Below, in pieces: positions 22,290 to 34,284 of a stretch of DNA of 64,000 nt (position 1 is its first letter; each line of letters begins with the position of its first letter). The translations under genes were made by a program, and so were the position numbers. Under the pieces are notes generated by a model. It was not told where the DNA came from and did no database searches. It saw only the letters and a list, made by a program, of their open reading frames with translations. This stretch comes from Ramazzottius varieornatus (lineage: Eukaryota > Tardigrada > Eutardigrada > Parachela > Ramazzottiidae): contig BDGG01000001.1 of assembly GCA_001949185.1 (NCBI GenBank), positions 8,626,721 to 8,690,720 of the forward strand, given 5' to 3'.

Positions 22290-23185
22290 GATTGCTTTTT
22301 CTCATTAAACGTATCACGAATCGTTTAGGGCGACCCCTGTTCTAATTCAACAGATTTTTATGTGGGGTATCTATGTCTGCGCGATTTTTACAGAACCGCA
22401 GCAACTTGGGTGAACTGCCCGACTGTAATGCTTGCTTCTCGGCATCGTTGTATTCATGGTCATCGTCCTTAAACTTTCAGGAACGGCCAAGTTGACTTGA
22501 TAAGCAAAGCGAAAACCATGGATGTTTGGGGCCGCGACTCTTCATTCGCGACGTGATCAGCAATCCGTATCAGCACCGCCCCATGTATCAGCACTCAATG
22601 TGCTTTCTTCTGTTTTTCCTGACGGATCTCTGCAGTACAGCGTGTCACTGCCTTGTACTGTGTACACGGAGTGACAGATAAGATTATACCGAGCAGGTTT
22701 TGCGTATAGTTAGCGCACAGCTCCGATCATCATGTCATCTGTTGCTGACCACCGTCCAGCAGCCACGCCTCCTCATTTGTTTTCTTATATAAATGAATGC
22801 CCTTCATACTGTTAGATTTGGTTTGCTTTTCCGTGAAATAGGCAAAATAGCGTTAGGATATTTTGCGCACCCCGGTGGAATAACCGGGACTATTTTTCCC
22901 ACCCATATTGTGGGTAGTGGCGGTACTTGACACCTTGAGCACGCCGCGATTTCGTGCTTTCAGAATACGATGTGGGAAAGTCGCTTTCGCCTCTCTTTAG
23001 ATGGTTGAAACCATGGAGCGGTGCTAAATCTTACCACATCTTACTGCTTGACGCATGGTGACGACCAGAAATGTGAGCCGCGGTTAATTTTCTGTATGGA
23101 AATGGAACGTTGTTAGGGTTGCACTTTACCGTGAGCACGAGGCTGACAGTTCGGACACATCACTTCGGAAAATGCCAGCTGCGAT
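22290..23185. other. Intergenic; two small hairpins flank a U-rich site
   Basis: No protein gene is supported. At 22871-22888 CCCGGT/ACCGGG forms a 6-bp hairpin, followed by CTATTTTTCC and a second hairpin (CCCAC/GTGGG) at 22898-22914. The arrangement recalls an Sm site between stem-loops of an snRNA. No snRNA class matches along its length. Confidence 0.3.
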
Positions 23186-23188
23186 GAA

Positions 23189-23512
23189 CTAATCCTCCAG
23201 TTCGATCCTGTTGCTCGATCCATCCGGTAGGACCGGTTCCGCCGCTCTGCATTTGTCTCGTCTTTTTCGGCGCCTCCGCTTGTTCATCAGGCCTGGTATC
23301 TCAACAGGAGGCAGAATGATGCCGCCAGGCAATGGCTGAGGAGGTTGAGTCTGGATCTGGACCGATTTGCGGAGCTCCCCCTGAGATCTGCTGCGCTCTG
23401 TGAGAAAATGGATAACCGTACAGTACTTGTAACGATCGAGGCTAACTGTGTGTGCCGGTGTGGCACAAACCAAACAGTTTGATCTCGGGTTCTTGATAGA
23501 TTTACGACTCAA
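23189..23512 (-). CDS. ORF with CxxC motif and basic nuclear-localisation-like run
   Basis: 107 codons, protein-like: NCLVCATPAHTVSLDRYKYC near the start, a Pro-rich stretch, then NKRRRRKRRDK, a strong basic cluster. The first codon is TTG, so the true start is an upstream exon or the frame is a fragment. It resembles no family closely enough to name. Confidence 0.3.
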   Translation of the reverse strand: MSRKSIKNPRSNCLVCATPAHTVSLDRYKYCTVIHFLTERSRSQGELRKSVQIQTQPPQPLPGGIILPPVEIPGLMNKRRRRKRRDKCRAAEPVLPDGSSNRIELED

Positions 23513-23666
23513 ATCACCATAATATCTGCCATCTGAGTAGGGCGCTCCAGAATCTTCAAAGATTTAATTATTTATTTGGTCTGATGTGGAGTTATATCAT
23601 AGTTTCCATGATTTTCTGTTCGTTTTCTCGTCTTCTGTGCTCCCAGTTTCCGCGTCTAGCGTTCCT

Positions 23667-23716
23667 NNNNNNNNNNNNNNNNNNNNNNNNNNNNNNNNNN
23701 NNNNNNNNNNNNNNNN
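23667..23716. other. Assembly gap (50 N)
   Basis: Exactly fifty N bases, the conventional size for a gap of unknown length. Features on each side may not be truly adjacent. Confidence 0.98.
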
Positions 23717-24038
23717 GTAGCTCCTCTACTCTTTCTATCCCTGCAAGGTTCACCAGAGTTCCCTGCGCATTCCTGCTTCGTTTTCTTCCAGGTTATTGGC
23801 AGTGAAGGCAGGATTGTACGCTGTTAATGTATTCATGAGCAGGTCAACATCTGAGCTCGTCTTGTGTTCCGTGATGCATGAACGTTCCAGGCTTGCAGAA
23901 CGTGCGCGAAAAATACAAACGTACATATATTCCTGTTTCTCTGGTCCTGTTTTACGACATGTTTCTTAGTAAGTGTAACGTCATAAGTTCTTGTGAGCAT
24001 GTCAATGTGTTCCCTCCTCCTCCAATCACAAGCAGCGC

Positions 24039-24867
24039 TATGGTGCCCCCTAGCTGCGAATTTCCAGACTCAATCAAGGACGTATTAACGGGGGAGCAAC
24101 TCTGCAATTGCGGAACTTTTCGGTTCTAGAAATTGCGGATCTGCAACTTTTTAAGGCGGACTTTGAGATGATTGTAGATCTGCAATTCCAGAGAAGGTGT
24201 TTTTCAGAAATTACGGACCTGGAATTTCTGGAATTTGTTTAAAAATTACAGGAGGCGCGGATGGCTCGAAGCTGACTTTGAGGGGGTGGTATAGCTGCAT
24301 TTGCAGCATGCTCATACGCGAAGTACAGTGACTGTACAGGTGGGACGCGACCTAGCGACGTTACCGTTTTTATTTTCTGCGTACAGATGCTGGTTTTTGT
24401 TCTCAAGTTCTCCTAACTTTTTGCCATGTATTTGATTTTTTACCCGTTTGTATCCATCAAAATGCCCAACTGTCACCTCTCAACTGCCGAAACTCAAGGT
24501 ACCGCAACCGCATGCTTATTCCGAATAAGTCTGCATAAGACTTCCTCGTCAGATTACCAGTTCAACAGCACGAGTAAACATTATTAGAATTTTACGGAAA
24601 TTGCCCCCAGCAATTTCAAGAAATTCAGCGAAAAAATATTGCACACCTGTAATTATCCGACTTTTCGACAAAAGTTGTTGCGGATCTGCAATTTTGACCA
24701 GTATCCTGGAAAAATACTGCGGATCCGCAAAGTTTGCAATAGCGTTCCGCCAACCTCAATACGTCCTTGAACTCACTCAATTGAAACCTGATCAAATCGA
24801 AATTATCAGTCGAAGGCAGCGCCGATGACGGAATCTTGCTGAAAAATAACAGCTAGGGGGCGCCATA
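24039..24867. mobile_element. Non-autonomous DNA element with inverted ends, no ORF
   Basis: TATGGTGCCCCCTAGCTG at 24039-24056 is the inverted copy of CAGCTAGGGGGCGCCATA at 24850-24867 (one mismatch in 18). Inside each end a further inverted block CAAGGACGTATT/AATACGTCCTTG is found. The interior repeats a GCGGATCTGCAA(T/C) motif several times and has no long ORF. The 829-bp length and shape fit a non-autonomous DNA transposon. A target duplication is not evident. Confidence 0.7.
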
Positions 24868-25400
24868 CCAACTGGCTCTGCCCCCAATCAGGTTCTAAAC
24901 CGGGTTTCCACTGTTCTGATATTACCGTGTTACACAGCCGTAAAACTCGAGCTCAACTCACACTGAAAGTGTCAAATCGGAAACTCGTTGACTGCTCGAA
25001 GTGCGAGCACCCTACGAGCCTCGTACGCTGATCCACTCTTCTACGAGCGCAGCACAGAATTCCGGCTGGACAAGTCAGGATAAGTATGACTGCTACGCAG
25101 CACCATCGTATATGCTTGACGCAAAAATATGCCGGGAGAAGTGTTACACATACAGTAACTGCTGCGCGCACGCAGCAGATATGACGGCTACAAACGGCCC
25201 GTGTACTGCGAACCGCAATAGTCTGAAAACGTTGCTGTACCTTTGTGAGAAACATTTGCGCTCCGTGGGTCCTCTACGTTGGCATTAGGCGCAGAAGTTG
25301 TTGCTGAGCCACGTTGGAGTACGAGTTGTAGTAGGTTCGGTCTGTATCCCGTATTTCGTTGCCTGCAATTTCTGACAGGTTGTACTTTCCACCTGGTCCT
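24868..25400. other. Intergenic with a Cys-rich open frame
   Basis: A plus frame at 25001-25288 (GTG first codon, no early ATG) encodes seven cysteines clustered in about 55 residues (DKYDCYAAPSYMLDAKIC, CYTYSNCC). No signal peptide is present in the frame. It could be an exon of a secreted domain or chance. Confidence 0.25.
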
Positions 25401-25673
25401 TCAGAGCTTCGCCAATGGCCATCCGAAGGAGTAGTATCGCGTGGCGTCATCGCGCAGCTGGGTCACAATTGTTCCAATGTCCCTCTTCATGGCGTTGATG
25501 TCACGCTCCAGCTTGATACGTTCCAGCCTTCCTAATGCTTCAGACAGTAGCCTTCTGGCAGTATGCACCGATTCGTCATTCAGTTTTCTGTAGAAGTTTC
25601 GCGTTTCGGCCAAACAAAGTTTTCCGCACGAGCTCGATCCAGTTGCATTCGTGGGTGTATGTTTTACTCCCAA
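25401..25673 (-). pseudogene. Copy of the CGKxC/ELKxDID ORF family, divergent and partial
   Basis: The frame reads TGSSSCGKLCLAETRNFYRKL, then a helical stretch ending KLERDINAMKRDIGTIVTQL. Both family motifs are present, but there is no ATG before the Cys motif in frame. It lies directly beside the next copy (25841-26260) in the same orientation. Confidence 0.55.
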
Positions 25674-25840
25674 CTCTGTCTCCTATGACAAAACGTATTA
25701 AGTACGTCGAACGTGGACGTGAAGGACTGCTGTAATTTTCCATTATCACGGTTCGAACGAAACATCTCACAAAATGAAATACGAGTTTTGATAGTGAAGG
25801 TAATTTTTGAAAGTACTGTATTTGCAAAACGTATTACGAT

Positions 25841-26260
25841 TCAGTATGAAATTGCATAAATTACTGTACGATTGGATATGTGTGTAAACTCAATCTTCCC
25901 ATATACCAGCCGTTCCTCCGGGTCACTGAGGGCGTGAAAATGCTGTCTCCGGCTCTCTGGAAATTGCGCGGAGGTTCGATGCAACCGACTCCCAACCTTT
26001 CCAATATCACCTTTAATAAGATCGATGTCATCCTTCAGCTCAACACCTTCTACAACGTTCGATGCTTTCAGCAGGTCCTTCTTGGCCAAGCGTAGTGATA
26101 TACTACTAAGCTCCCTATACCGTCTCCGTTTCCGTAGCGAGCACTGTTTTCCGCACGAACTCGATGCAGCGGTAGACATCCTCCTGACTAGGAATGAGTC
26201 AGGAGATAAAAGCCAGACAAAGCTCGATACGTAAATAATCTGTAAGTTCAAAGAATCCAT
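25841..26260 (-). CDS. Copy of the CGKxC/ELKxDID ORF family, open
   Basis: 139 codons from ATG 26260, or about 113 from an inner ATG near 26180 (MSTAASSSCGKQC). It shares with the 38476-38793 ORF the motif S-x-CGK-x-C near the N-terminus, a Lys/Arg-rich segment and the helix ELKDDIDLIKGDIGKVGSRL about 50 residues later. The helical part has heptad-like spacing and could be a short coiled coil. Function unknown. It could be a host multicopy family or the ORF of an unrecognised transposon. Confidence 0.45.
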   Translation of the reverse strand: MDSLNLQIIYVSSFVWLLSPDSFLVRRMSTAASSSCGKQCSLRKRRRYRELSSISLRLAKKDLLKASNVVEGVELKDDIDLIKGDIGKVGSRLHRTSAQFPESRRQHFHALSDPEERLVYGKIEFTHISNRTVIYAISY

Positions 26261-27790
26261 CTCGAGGGGTACTGATGAACTATTATGAGAGTATACCGAA
26301 AATAAAAAGGAGTTCGTATGTAGTTATCCGATCAACCGCTAGATATCGTAAGTATGTATGTACTTTTACGAAACTAATAGTGCGAGTTTCCAACAGACCT
26401 GATAGAGACCGTAGCCGTAGAGCTCTAACAATGAGTGCATGCCGACGCCTGTGGGCTTTAGCAATCTGCAAGAACCGAAGAAGACCAAGGCTGCCGTGCT
26501 TTCAGTTCCTTCACAGAGTGAGCATGTACACAGTTCGTGATACGAAAGTAGTGGCGCTTTACCATCATTTCTCCGCTATTTAATCGACAGTTGCAATGCA
26601 CGGCAAAACTATTACGCTGTGGCCTTTAAGCACTGATAAGTACCGGTCTAAGAAGCAACCACGAAGTATCTAGGTTCACGCTATTCTTCTTGTCCGTCTT
26701 CTCGAAACGGTAAAATACCGCGCACTCGACCACGTGTTTTACCTTAAATTTAATCCTACTTTCTTCAAGCGGGTTCTGAGTTTTAATCAGATGCCGACTT
26801 TCGGTTATTTCGGTGAAACTATATTTCATTCGATAGCTCTCCACGAGGTGAACAATATGTTTGCCAACAGTTAGTTTACTCCTCCACAGGATTGAAAGTT
26901 ATTTCAGAAAAACTGACCGGAACTGACGTCACTGCATATGCACTATTTGATACCTTATTCAATAGACCTAAACGCGATATACAATCCGTATTTTGTAGAT
27001 CTCTACGGAACAAACAGTATGTTTACTCTTAATTTATTTATTGCTCCGCAGTATTCAAAATTACTACCAGAAAACTGACCGGAGCGAAATCATTCCGAAT
27101 GCACCGAGAACCAATCAAGCTCGACTTGACGCTTCAAAATTATGCTCTGCTCTTCCTGTGGACATACAAATGTTTGTGCTACATGTTGGCCGTTCAGGCT
27201 TTCCCGGGAACCTATCACATGACGGCTGACCAGCAGCCAAAGATGACCCATATTTCCTTGTCCTGACTGCCGAAGCTCACCGGTTGATTGTTTGAAGAGG
27301 TGACTGGTCCGTCACGTAATCAAAAAGATGAAAGTGTTGTCTACACGATGGCTTCTAAATTTCTGAAGTCGGACGACGGGATCGGGAGATATGGTGAAAC
27401 AAACCAAAGGCATGGGTGACGATGACCAATGACAGTGAATGTACTATTCCTTCAAAGTTCAAACATGGCCGACAAGTGCAAAAGAATTATCTATTTCCGA
27501 TAGAACAGCGAACAGGGAATATATTTTAAGTTATGCTGTAGTGCTCATACAGTCCCGCGGCACGAAATCAAGCACCTGATTCCGCCATTTCATTTTCAGA
27601 CCTGCCATATGTTCACGACATAGCATGCTAGGACAAGAACCAGAATTACATAATACACAAATTACATCGTACTGTGACGGGTGTAATCAAGTGTACAAGT
27701 CGCGCTTGCTTGGCTGCGTGATCATGGCAAGCAGTACCGTTAATTTTGCATGATTTTCTGCTTGAAATCATAGAATTAAATATCAGATTT
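26261..27790. repeat. Dispersed repeat matching 38.8-39.66 kb, interrupted
   Basis: Segments near 26395-26490 (GATAGAGACCGTAG..., GCCGACGCCTGTGGG) and 27565-27780 (ACCTGATTCCGCCATTTCA, CATGGCAAGCAGTA, AATTTTGCATGAT) align in the same order with 39010-39090 and 39430-39660. A local repeat at about 26887-26935 and 27051-27100 (AGAAAAACTGACCGGA / AGAAAACTGACCGGA) lies between. No gene is supported. Confidence 0.5.
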
Positions 27791-30080
27791 TGAGCGACCG
27801 GACTGTAGCTTATCGGGCTTGTAGACGTTGCACTACCACCAGGTTGAGTGCGCGATAAATTATGAGCACTACAGTATTTATTTCCCTTGGTGTTTTGTGC
27901 ATCCCTACGTTTTGCCATTTCACAACCACGCCGACCGAAATTTTTCACACAGCTGGAACGAGCATGGCAGGGGTGCCTATGCGGTTTTTATATGTCTATT
28001 CCTGAGAAGATTTTCTCATGAACAAGTGCTGTTCCATAATTTTCCTCAATACAGTTCTACCTGTGAGATGTGACAGTTCAAACGTCCGATTTCAGTTCCG
28101 GACGCTACATGTGTACACAGGGCTGCTCGCTATGCTATTCGCATGAGACCAATCAGCCGATCAGGCACGTGCTTGATTACTTGATCAAGTCAAGCCACAA
28201 CCGGACGGTGCTCCGCAGCGTATTGCTAGCACTCTCGTGCAGAAACGCTGTCGGGTTGCAGAAGAAGCAATTGTCACATCTCACAGGGAGGACTATAGTT
28301 TTCACCGCTTAGCAAAAATCAACACGTAGAATGGGGCTTAGGGTGGGTCACCTTGAGGAACTCCCATTAGCGGAGACCACAGAACCGCTATTTTGGGCGA
28401 CCAAATCTTTTTCATTTTTGGGATCTGTTTTGCGCGCTCAGATAAAAGACTGCTGAATCCAACCAACTTCGCGAGGTCTGAGTGCAAAGAAACGGCGCGT
28501 ACTCTGAGTTTCGTACTCTATTTCCAAGTTGATTTGTCACATGTACTCTACCGTAGTACCGTGTCTGCGGCCGTTTGTACTGCACTTACATCGTGGGTTG
28601 TCTAGCGCAACCAAATAGAAAAGAACTCAGATCCCAGAAGGTCTTCGCGTAAGTTTCGACCAGTAGACATATCCAAATATTTGAACAGCTTTTTACGTTG
28701 TTTCTGCTCAAAGTCGTCCAACTGAAGGTGCAGTGCAGTCCAGCAGTAGAGTGGTGCCTTAAATCTGCACACAAACAGTTGCTATTATCGAGAAGCCGGC
28801 AAATGAATTCATCATGATCGTTATTTGATGTGGCGTACGAGGCGCCTGATACAGAGACTACCGGGTCCTCACGTTATATTTCAGCGTAAGTACCCGGTGG
28901 ATATCTCCCCGTCCGGTGGATATTTCCGTGCCGGGCACCTCGTACTTTTTCATTGTACGTGTGATTGGCTGAACGTGCGCCACTTGAGATAAAAAAATAT
29001 TTTCAAGTCATTTGCCGACGTCCCATACATTTCGTGAAATTTACTGCTTCATTTCCGACAACGCTGCTCACATTAACATTCATTTGCTGGAACGAAACCC
29101 ACCTGGCTTGTGCGTTGCGGATACCGTGCACAATACAGTACCTACCCCCTCTCTATGCCATAGGCTTCAACGTCATGTGAATTTTCTACACTTCCGTTTT
29201 TCCACTTCAATGAAAAGCCGCGAGCGAGCCGAAGACGAGCCGAAGAACTTTTACAATCTATCTCAATCACGAATTCAACGCAGATTTGGATGGGTGGAAA
29301 GAGTTCTTGTTCCTTTGGAATGGTTCCGCGTCTTCTAACATAGGGGATTCAATAAATTCTAAGGCACAGGCCACCTGAAAGTGCTGTTTTCTAGAGCGCG
29401 CTTTTTAGAGATAGACCATCTCTTCTACCACTGTCCTCGAAGGATGAGTTACCTGGCACTAGCACAGAAGGAGAAATAATTTGTTGAAAAGTTGCGGAAA
29501 ACTGTTTTTCGATATTCTGCGTAAACTCGCGCATTTTGTAATGTTATTCTTACGTTATCCGCACCGATAGTGGGAATGTTGTTGCCCGAATATCTGGGAT
29601 AGATGGTTTTCGAGCGCTTCGACAAAAAGCAACTGGAGTGTGAGGGGAATACAGAGTGGAAACTAACTTTAATCGGGAATGGTAACGTGGCGGGGGAAAC
29701 AGAAAAGTTTGAAACATCCGGCTGGTTATCGGGTAATGCACCAGCTGGTTTCTCCCCGTTTCACTTGCGCATTTTCACCTGGTACAAAAATAAATTTCTT
29801 TATCAAGCCTTGACAGCGATCCGGGCTTCGCTTCCTTCTGCCGAAACTAGTCACTAGGCATTCCTCTTTCATCTGCAGCTGAAATTAAATGCAAACTTGC
29901 GATGGGGAAGAAACTACATGATTTCTTGTAGAACGTGGAGCCCTAAACAAAGTTCCCTTCATATACCTCACAAAATTTTTTCAACGAATGACTTTCCAGC
30001 CTAGGCTCTAATTTCGCGGTACTGCCCATAAGTTGCTTTCACTTTATGTAGAAAGTTGGCGAGATTGAACGACCACAGAA
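27791..30080. other. Intergenic, no gene supported
   Basis: Several 60-108 codon frames exist on both strands, none with motifs or convincing splice context. Nothing else recognised. Confidence 0.45.
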
Positions 30081-30082
30081 TT

Positions 30083-31216
30083 TCTGGTGAACGCAGCTTC
30101 AAAACTTATTGAACCCCCGACGTATCAACGGAAATACCTGGTTCCAGCTCAAATAGCCAGAATGGGTTCTCAAACCTACCAATCGCTTGGCTCGAACTGG
30201 TTCCGGTGTGCTTTGCTCATGTGGTATGGGCCCATTGGTAGCGGGTCAAGCGCCTTCGGTTTTTTTCTGACAATCAAGCGACAGCCGCAGTCTGGAAAAA
30301 TTTAATGGGGTTTAATGGAAATTATCCGTCGCATTTACTTTCAAGCTGCGAAAGGGAACTTTACTCTTCGCATCAAGCATATCCGTGGCGTCGCAAATGC
30401 TGTTGCTGAGTCGGTTTCTCGATTCCAGATAGATCGCTCTCGCGAACTAGCGCCCTCTGCCCAAATCGAACCAGAGCCTATAAACTCGAACCTCAGAGAG
30501 TTCAATCGTTCTCTTCACCGGGCGCAAAAAGTCGACAGGTTGCTCATGGCCCAGTCGGCTTCAGGAACCAAAAGAACGTCTGAAACCGGAATAAACGATT
30601 TTCATCTTTCTGCCTGACATACCATTACTCGTTCCTTCCCACCGACCTTAGTACTGTACACCGCTTCGCCGCATTGCTGACACGACAGAACATGTCTCCT
30701 CGAACTAGTGCGGTTACGTCTCAGCGATCCGCAAGCATTATCAACAGCGGATTTCAAGACCCCTGCGTTAACGATGTCAAGATTTCTCTTATTCCGAAAA
30801 GATGGTCTAATTCATCCAACGTCAAGCTCGATACCCGTAAACCAATCACTAGCAGGGATCTCAAGGCTCGTCTGCAAGCAGAACCTACTTTGCACAACTG
30901 CGGCAAGTTGATGTTGTGGTCGGCTTTCATTAATGCATATGTACTTTGGGGTTCTTTTGACTTTCTCCGAGTTTTTGAATACACTGCAAAACCCCGAACG
31001 AGTACGACCGCGCCCCTGTTGCTGTCCGACATCAAATGCTATCCTGATAGTCTGCTACTCTCGATCGAGAAAGACAAGACAAATCAGCACAGTCAGCCGA
31101 CAAGTTTCAGGCTTGTCGCTACCAAGAAATCATGTTGCTCCAGAACGGGCCTTTTTGAAATTTTTGCAGTTCCGGCCCTTGCTGCCTGCTACATCGGCTT
31201 GTTATGTTTTTGCTAA
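30083..31216 (+). pseudogene. DIRS-like retrotransposon relic (RNase H and tyrosine recombinase)
   Basis: Fragments near 30265-30300 (SDNQATAAVWK in a broken frame) and 30315-30617 (LRIKHIRGVANAVAESVSRF, then RSRELAPSAQ) match the end of DIRS-type RNase H, seen also at 35270-35668. From 30674 the frame carries ITSRDLKARLQ and FDFLRVFEYTAKP, the start of the tyrosine recombinase with its first catalytic Arg. The C-terminal catalytic part is not recognisable. Frameshifts show it is dead. Confidence 0.75.
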
Positions 31217-31643
31217 CGGCGAGCACCTTACCAGGCAACGTTAACACGTAAACTTTTGACTGAAGACCCAACTGGGCCTTCATTTTTCTTTCATAGTTTG
31301 TCCATCGGTGCGGCTACCTCAGCGTGTTTAGCAGGTTTATCAGCCGATCAGAACAGGCAGGCAGGCTTTGGAAAAGCAACGGCTACGTACGTTGCAGTAG
31401 AATTTGATATTCGTGTAAAAGAAAACAACCCCTGCTAAAGACCAAACAAAAGCAAAACGAAAGCATCATCCCTTGTTCGGATAGAACGGGATCTTTAGAA
31501 GAGGCTTTGGGGCCTTTGACAACCGAATGTATCCCCAACAGGCTTCAAAGACTAGCAGCCTGGATAACATCGGAGGAAGAAGCGCTCTCCGCAGCGATGG
31601 CGGCGCCGTCGATGCGTAAACTGTGGGAAGTGTACAGGCACTT

Positions 31644-31889
31644 TCATGGAAATCTGTGCAGAAGGTCAAAGTAAGGCGCAAGTGAAACAAAACGCGGTAT
31701 GTCAAACCTTGACAAGGTATCGGCAATACCGTTGTCGACGCCTTTGATATGCTTGATGGTCAAAGTAGAGTATATACAGCTGCGATCATCATCATTTGGC
31801 GCATAAGATGGCGAAAAAGCTGCTGCACCGATTGTCGCCGTGAGAATATACGAGCGACACTTTGTTTTCTGTGGCAAGTCATCCTTCAC
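31644..31889 (-). pseudogene. DIRS-like RNase H fragment, inverted
   Basis: The minus frame ends with LTIKHIKGVDNGIADTLSRF, then PRFVSLAPYF, the RNase H C-terminus of the same element family as at 30.3 and 35.4 kb. It is closer to the 35.4 kb copy than the relic just upstream is. Confidence 0.75.
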
Positions 31890-32764
31890 TATTCTTCTCC
31901 GAAAATAATATCAAGCTAGTACATAACCTGGTTTAATGGAAAGACTGGTAGTTAACGATATCGACTCTCGAACCAAGTGCCTTTCTGGGAGACCTACCGA
32001 GCTTCTGGCTCGCTCACCGCGTTGATACGCTTGCACAGCCTTGTGACAACCTAAAGAAGCCCTCTTTATTGATAAGTGTGTATTTATACATGGGGATCGA
32101 TAAAGCTACAAAAACAACAGAAAATACACGTTTGGTGGAATGGAAAAAACACTCGTTCAGCGAGACTTGCTTGAGGAACGCTTTCACTGACGCGAGCAAA
32201 AGCAGAATGAAATTCTTCTTCCGGAACGATGGCACGCTACAAGCAAGACTTGGTCCTCAGGACCGCTCGCTAAACAAATGGCGCGTTCTGTAGTGAAAGC
32301 TTGTTGACCATCAGCCAGATGTAGAAAAACTGACAATATTGTAATATTTTATATGAAGAAGTGATTGCAAGACAAGCCCGAGGAAGCTCAGTCAGGTCAC
32401 AATGCGCCAAGAAGCTATAAGATGAAGCATATGCTGCGAGATGGACTTTAATAACGGATCCTGGCATTACCAGACTTACCATCGTCTAGCTCGAACCACA
32501 GCACAACAGTCACTTCTAACGCTCTCAAGCTTGGTTTTCTAAATGCAGCCAGATCAGAAAGGGTAAGTAACGCTGCAGCGTTAACTGTCGTTGGAGTCAC
32601 CTTAAGCCGTCCATTCATGGCGAGTGTAGTCTATATCATGGGATGTAGAGTTGTGCTTTAGGAAGCACAGCCGAAGTTGCCATGGTGGTCAGCGCGACTG
32701 ATGGACAGTCGTTGTTTCGCACGCTGGCGAGCGGAAGCTCTTTGTCAGTATCTACCCTTGACTA
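31890..32764. other. Non-coding, probable 5' flank or leader of the DIRS-like element
   Basis: No gene seen. The end of the DIRS-like element could not be fixed because no terminal repeat pair is visible. Confidence 0.35.
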
Positions 32765-32864
32765 ATGTTCGACGGTCTATCTACAGCCTCTTGTTCCTTT
32801 GCGTCTGAATCTCCGAATCGTTTAACACGCGCCTCTAAAAGCCGTTCCTTTTCCGCTCTCAACA

Positions 32865-33889
32865 TGAAGCGCAAGAAGCAACAGACCTCCAAAGGCAGGA
32901 AGTCAAAGGCCGCCTGCGGAACAACGCACCCTTTGGTTGCTCCTCTCGCCCCGGCACCTCAACCCACGGCTCCTCTCGCCGACCTCACTTCCGCTCCGGG
33001 TCCGTCAGATCGCGTTGTTTAAGGGGCAAGTCGAACTTCTGAAGGAGCCGGTTTCCACCCAACGTCACCTGGTGGAGCGTTTGGACACTGACGGTTCCCG
33101 CATACAGGATGTCGAGGTCTGACTTTCGTCGGCCGGTAGTCCGCTCAACACTCCACCTATACAGCAGCCGATCACGTCCGGTGCACCGCCGGCTCCTGCG
33201 ATCCCTGTCACGTTACCCCACACGCTTGGCGCTGGCCCGTCCTGGACTCGGACCTCTCTGCAAAGCTGGCCTTACGTCGGGCTTTCGTTGACCTGAAGTA
33301 CATGTTACCCCAGAAGCGCTCCCTACCTTACCGCCGGCAATCGGGCCCTGACCAGCGAGGCCGTTCCACCCGCAAGCGCCGCATCGACTCCATTAGCGAT
33401 TGGATCGACGCTTTCGCCTGATTTGCCATGTTCCGAGGTTTTTATCACCCTGACTTGTCTCTCCACTTACTTGGGTACCTTAACGTCATCCGTGGCCTAG
33501 CGCGCCTGCACCCCTTGCGTATTTGGATGGCTTATGATCTGCAGTTTCGCCAGAATATGCAGCAAGGTACGGCGTCCGATACTATGTGGCTCTCAGAAGA
33601 CCCAGTCCTAATGGCGGAGAGCCTGCGTAAACAAGCGGTTGCTGTTCCGACCCAAAGCACCCAGGTGGCATCACCAGCGCCGCAGACGTCAAGGGCATGT
33701 TACATATGCCGAGACGCTAATCACCTAGCCAACGTCTGTCCTCAGCGTCGGCTTCCCTCTTCCTCCACTGGTCGGCAACAAGCTCCTCAAGCTGGAACCA
33801 GTAACTCGCCATCGCAAGCCAGTTCCTCGGGCTGGGGACCTGTTGCCAGTGGTAAGATGTCCTCAAGCCCGGCGAGGAAGAGTCCATGA
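32865..33889 (+). pseudogene. DIRS-like Gag region with CCHC zinc knuckle
   Basis: Starts MKRKKQQTSKGRKSK near 32865, followed by a Pro/Ala-rich part, a helical block (QVELLKEPVSTQRHLVERL) in a second frame and Pro-rich text in a third. The last frame (33428-33889) has the nucleic-acid-binding knuckle CYICRDANHLANVC (CX2CX4HX4C) and a Ser/Gln-rich tail. At least two frameshifts separate the parts. Confidence 0.75.
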
Positions 33890-34284
33890 AGTACAATCGA
33901 GGAACTTGCACGTTGTTACCATGCATTGATAGACGCATTCATCTCTGTAACGTTTGCCTTGATAGAGACCATTCTGCCCTTACCCACCTCAATGCCAATA
34001 ATCCCAGATCGTAGTACAAGATCTTTGAAGCCGCGTCGTTTCGCGCATCATTTGTCGTCTTTTCCCGATCAAGAGTTTATCTCAAAATTTGTCAACGGTT
34101 TAACCTTCGGGTTCGATACCGGATATCGCGGTCCTCAAATTTCCCGTTTCACGCTAACGCGCAGACGGCTTTTAACCACCCTGAAGTTATTTCGGCTTAC
34201 ATCGAGAACGAACTTGCTGCAAAGCATGCGGTTGGCCCGTTTCCTTCGCAATCACTAGCTGATTTCATAGTCTCTTCTCTCGGG

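Noticed and set aside
22911-22990. U4 snRNA-like text (AGTGGCGGTA ... GCCGCGATT)
   Set aside because: Only two short blocks match; the stem I, Sm site and terminal loop expected for U4 are absent.
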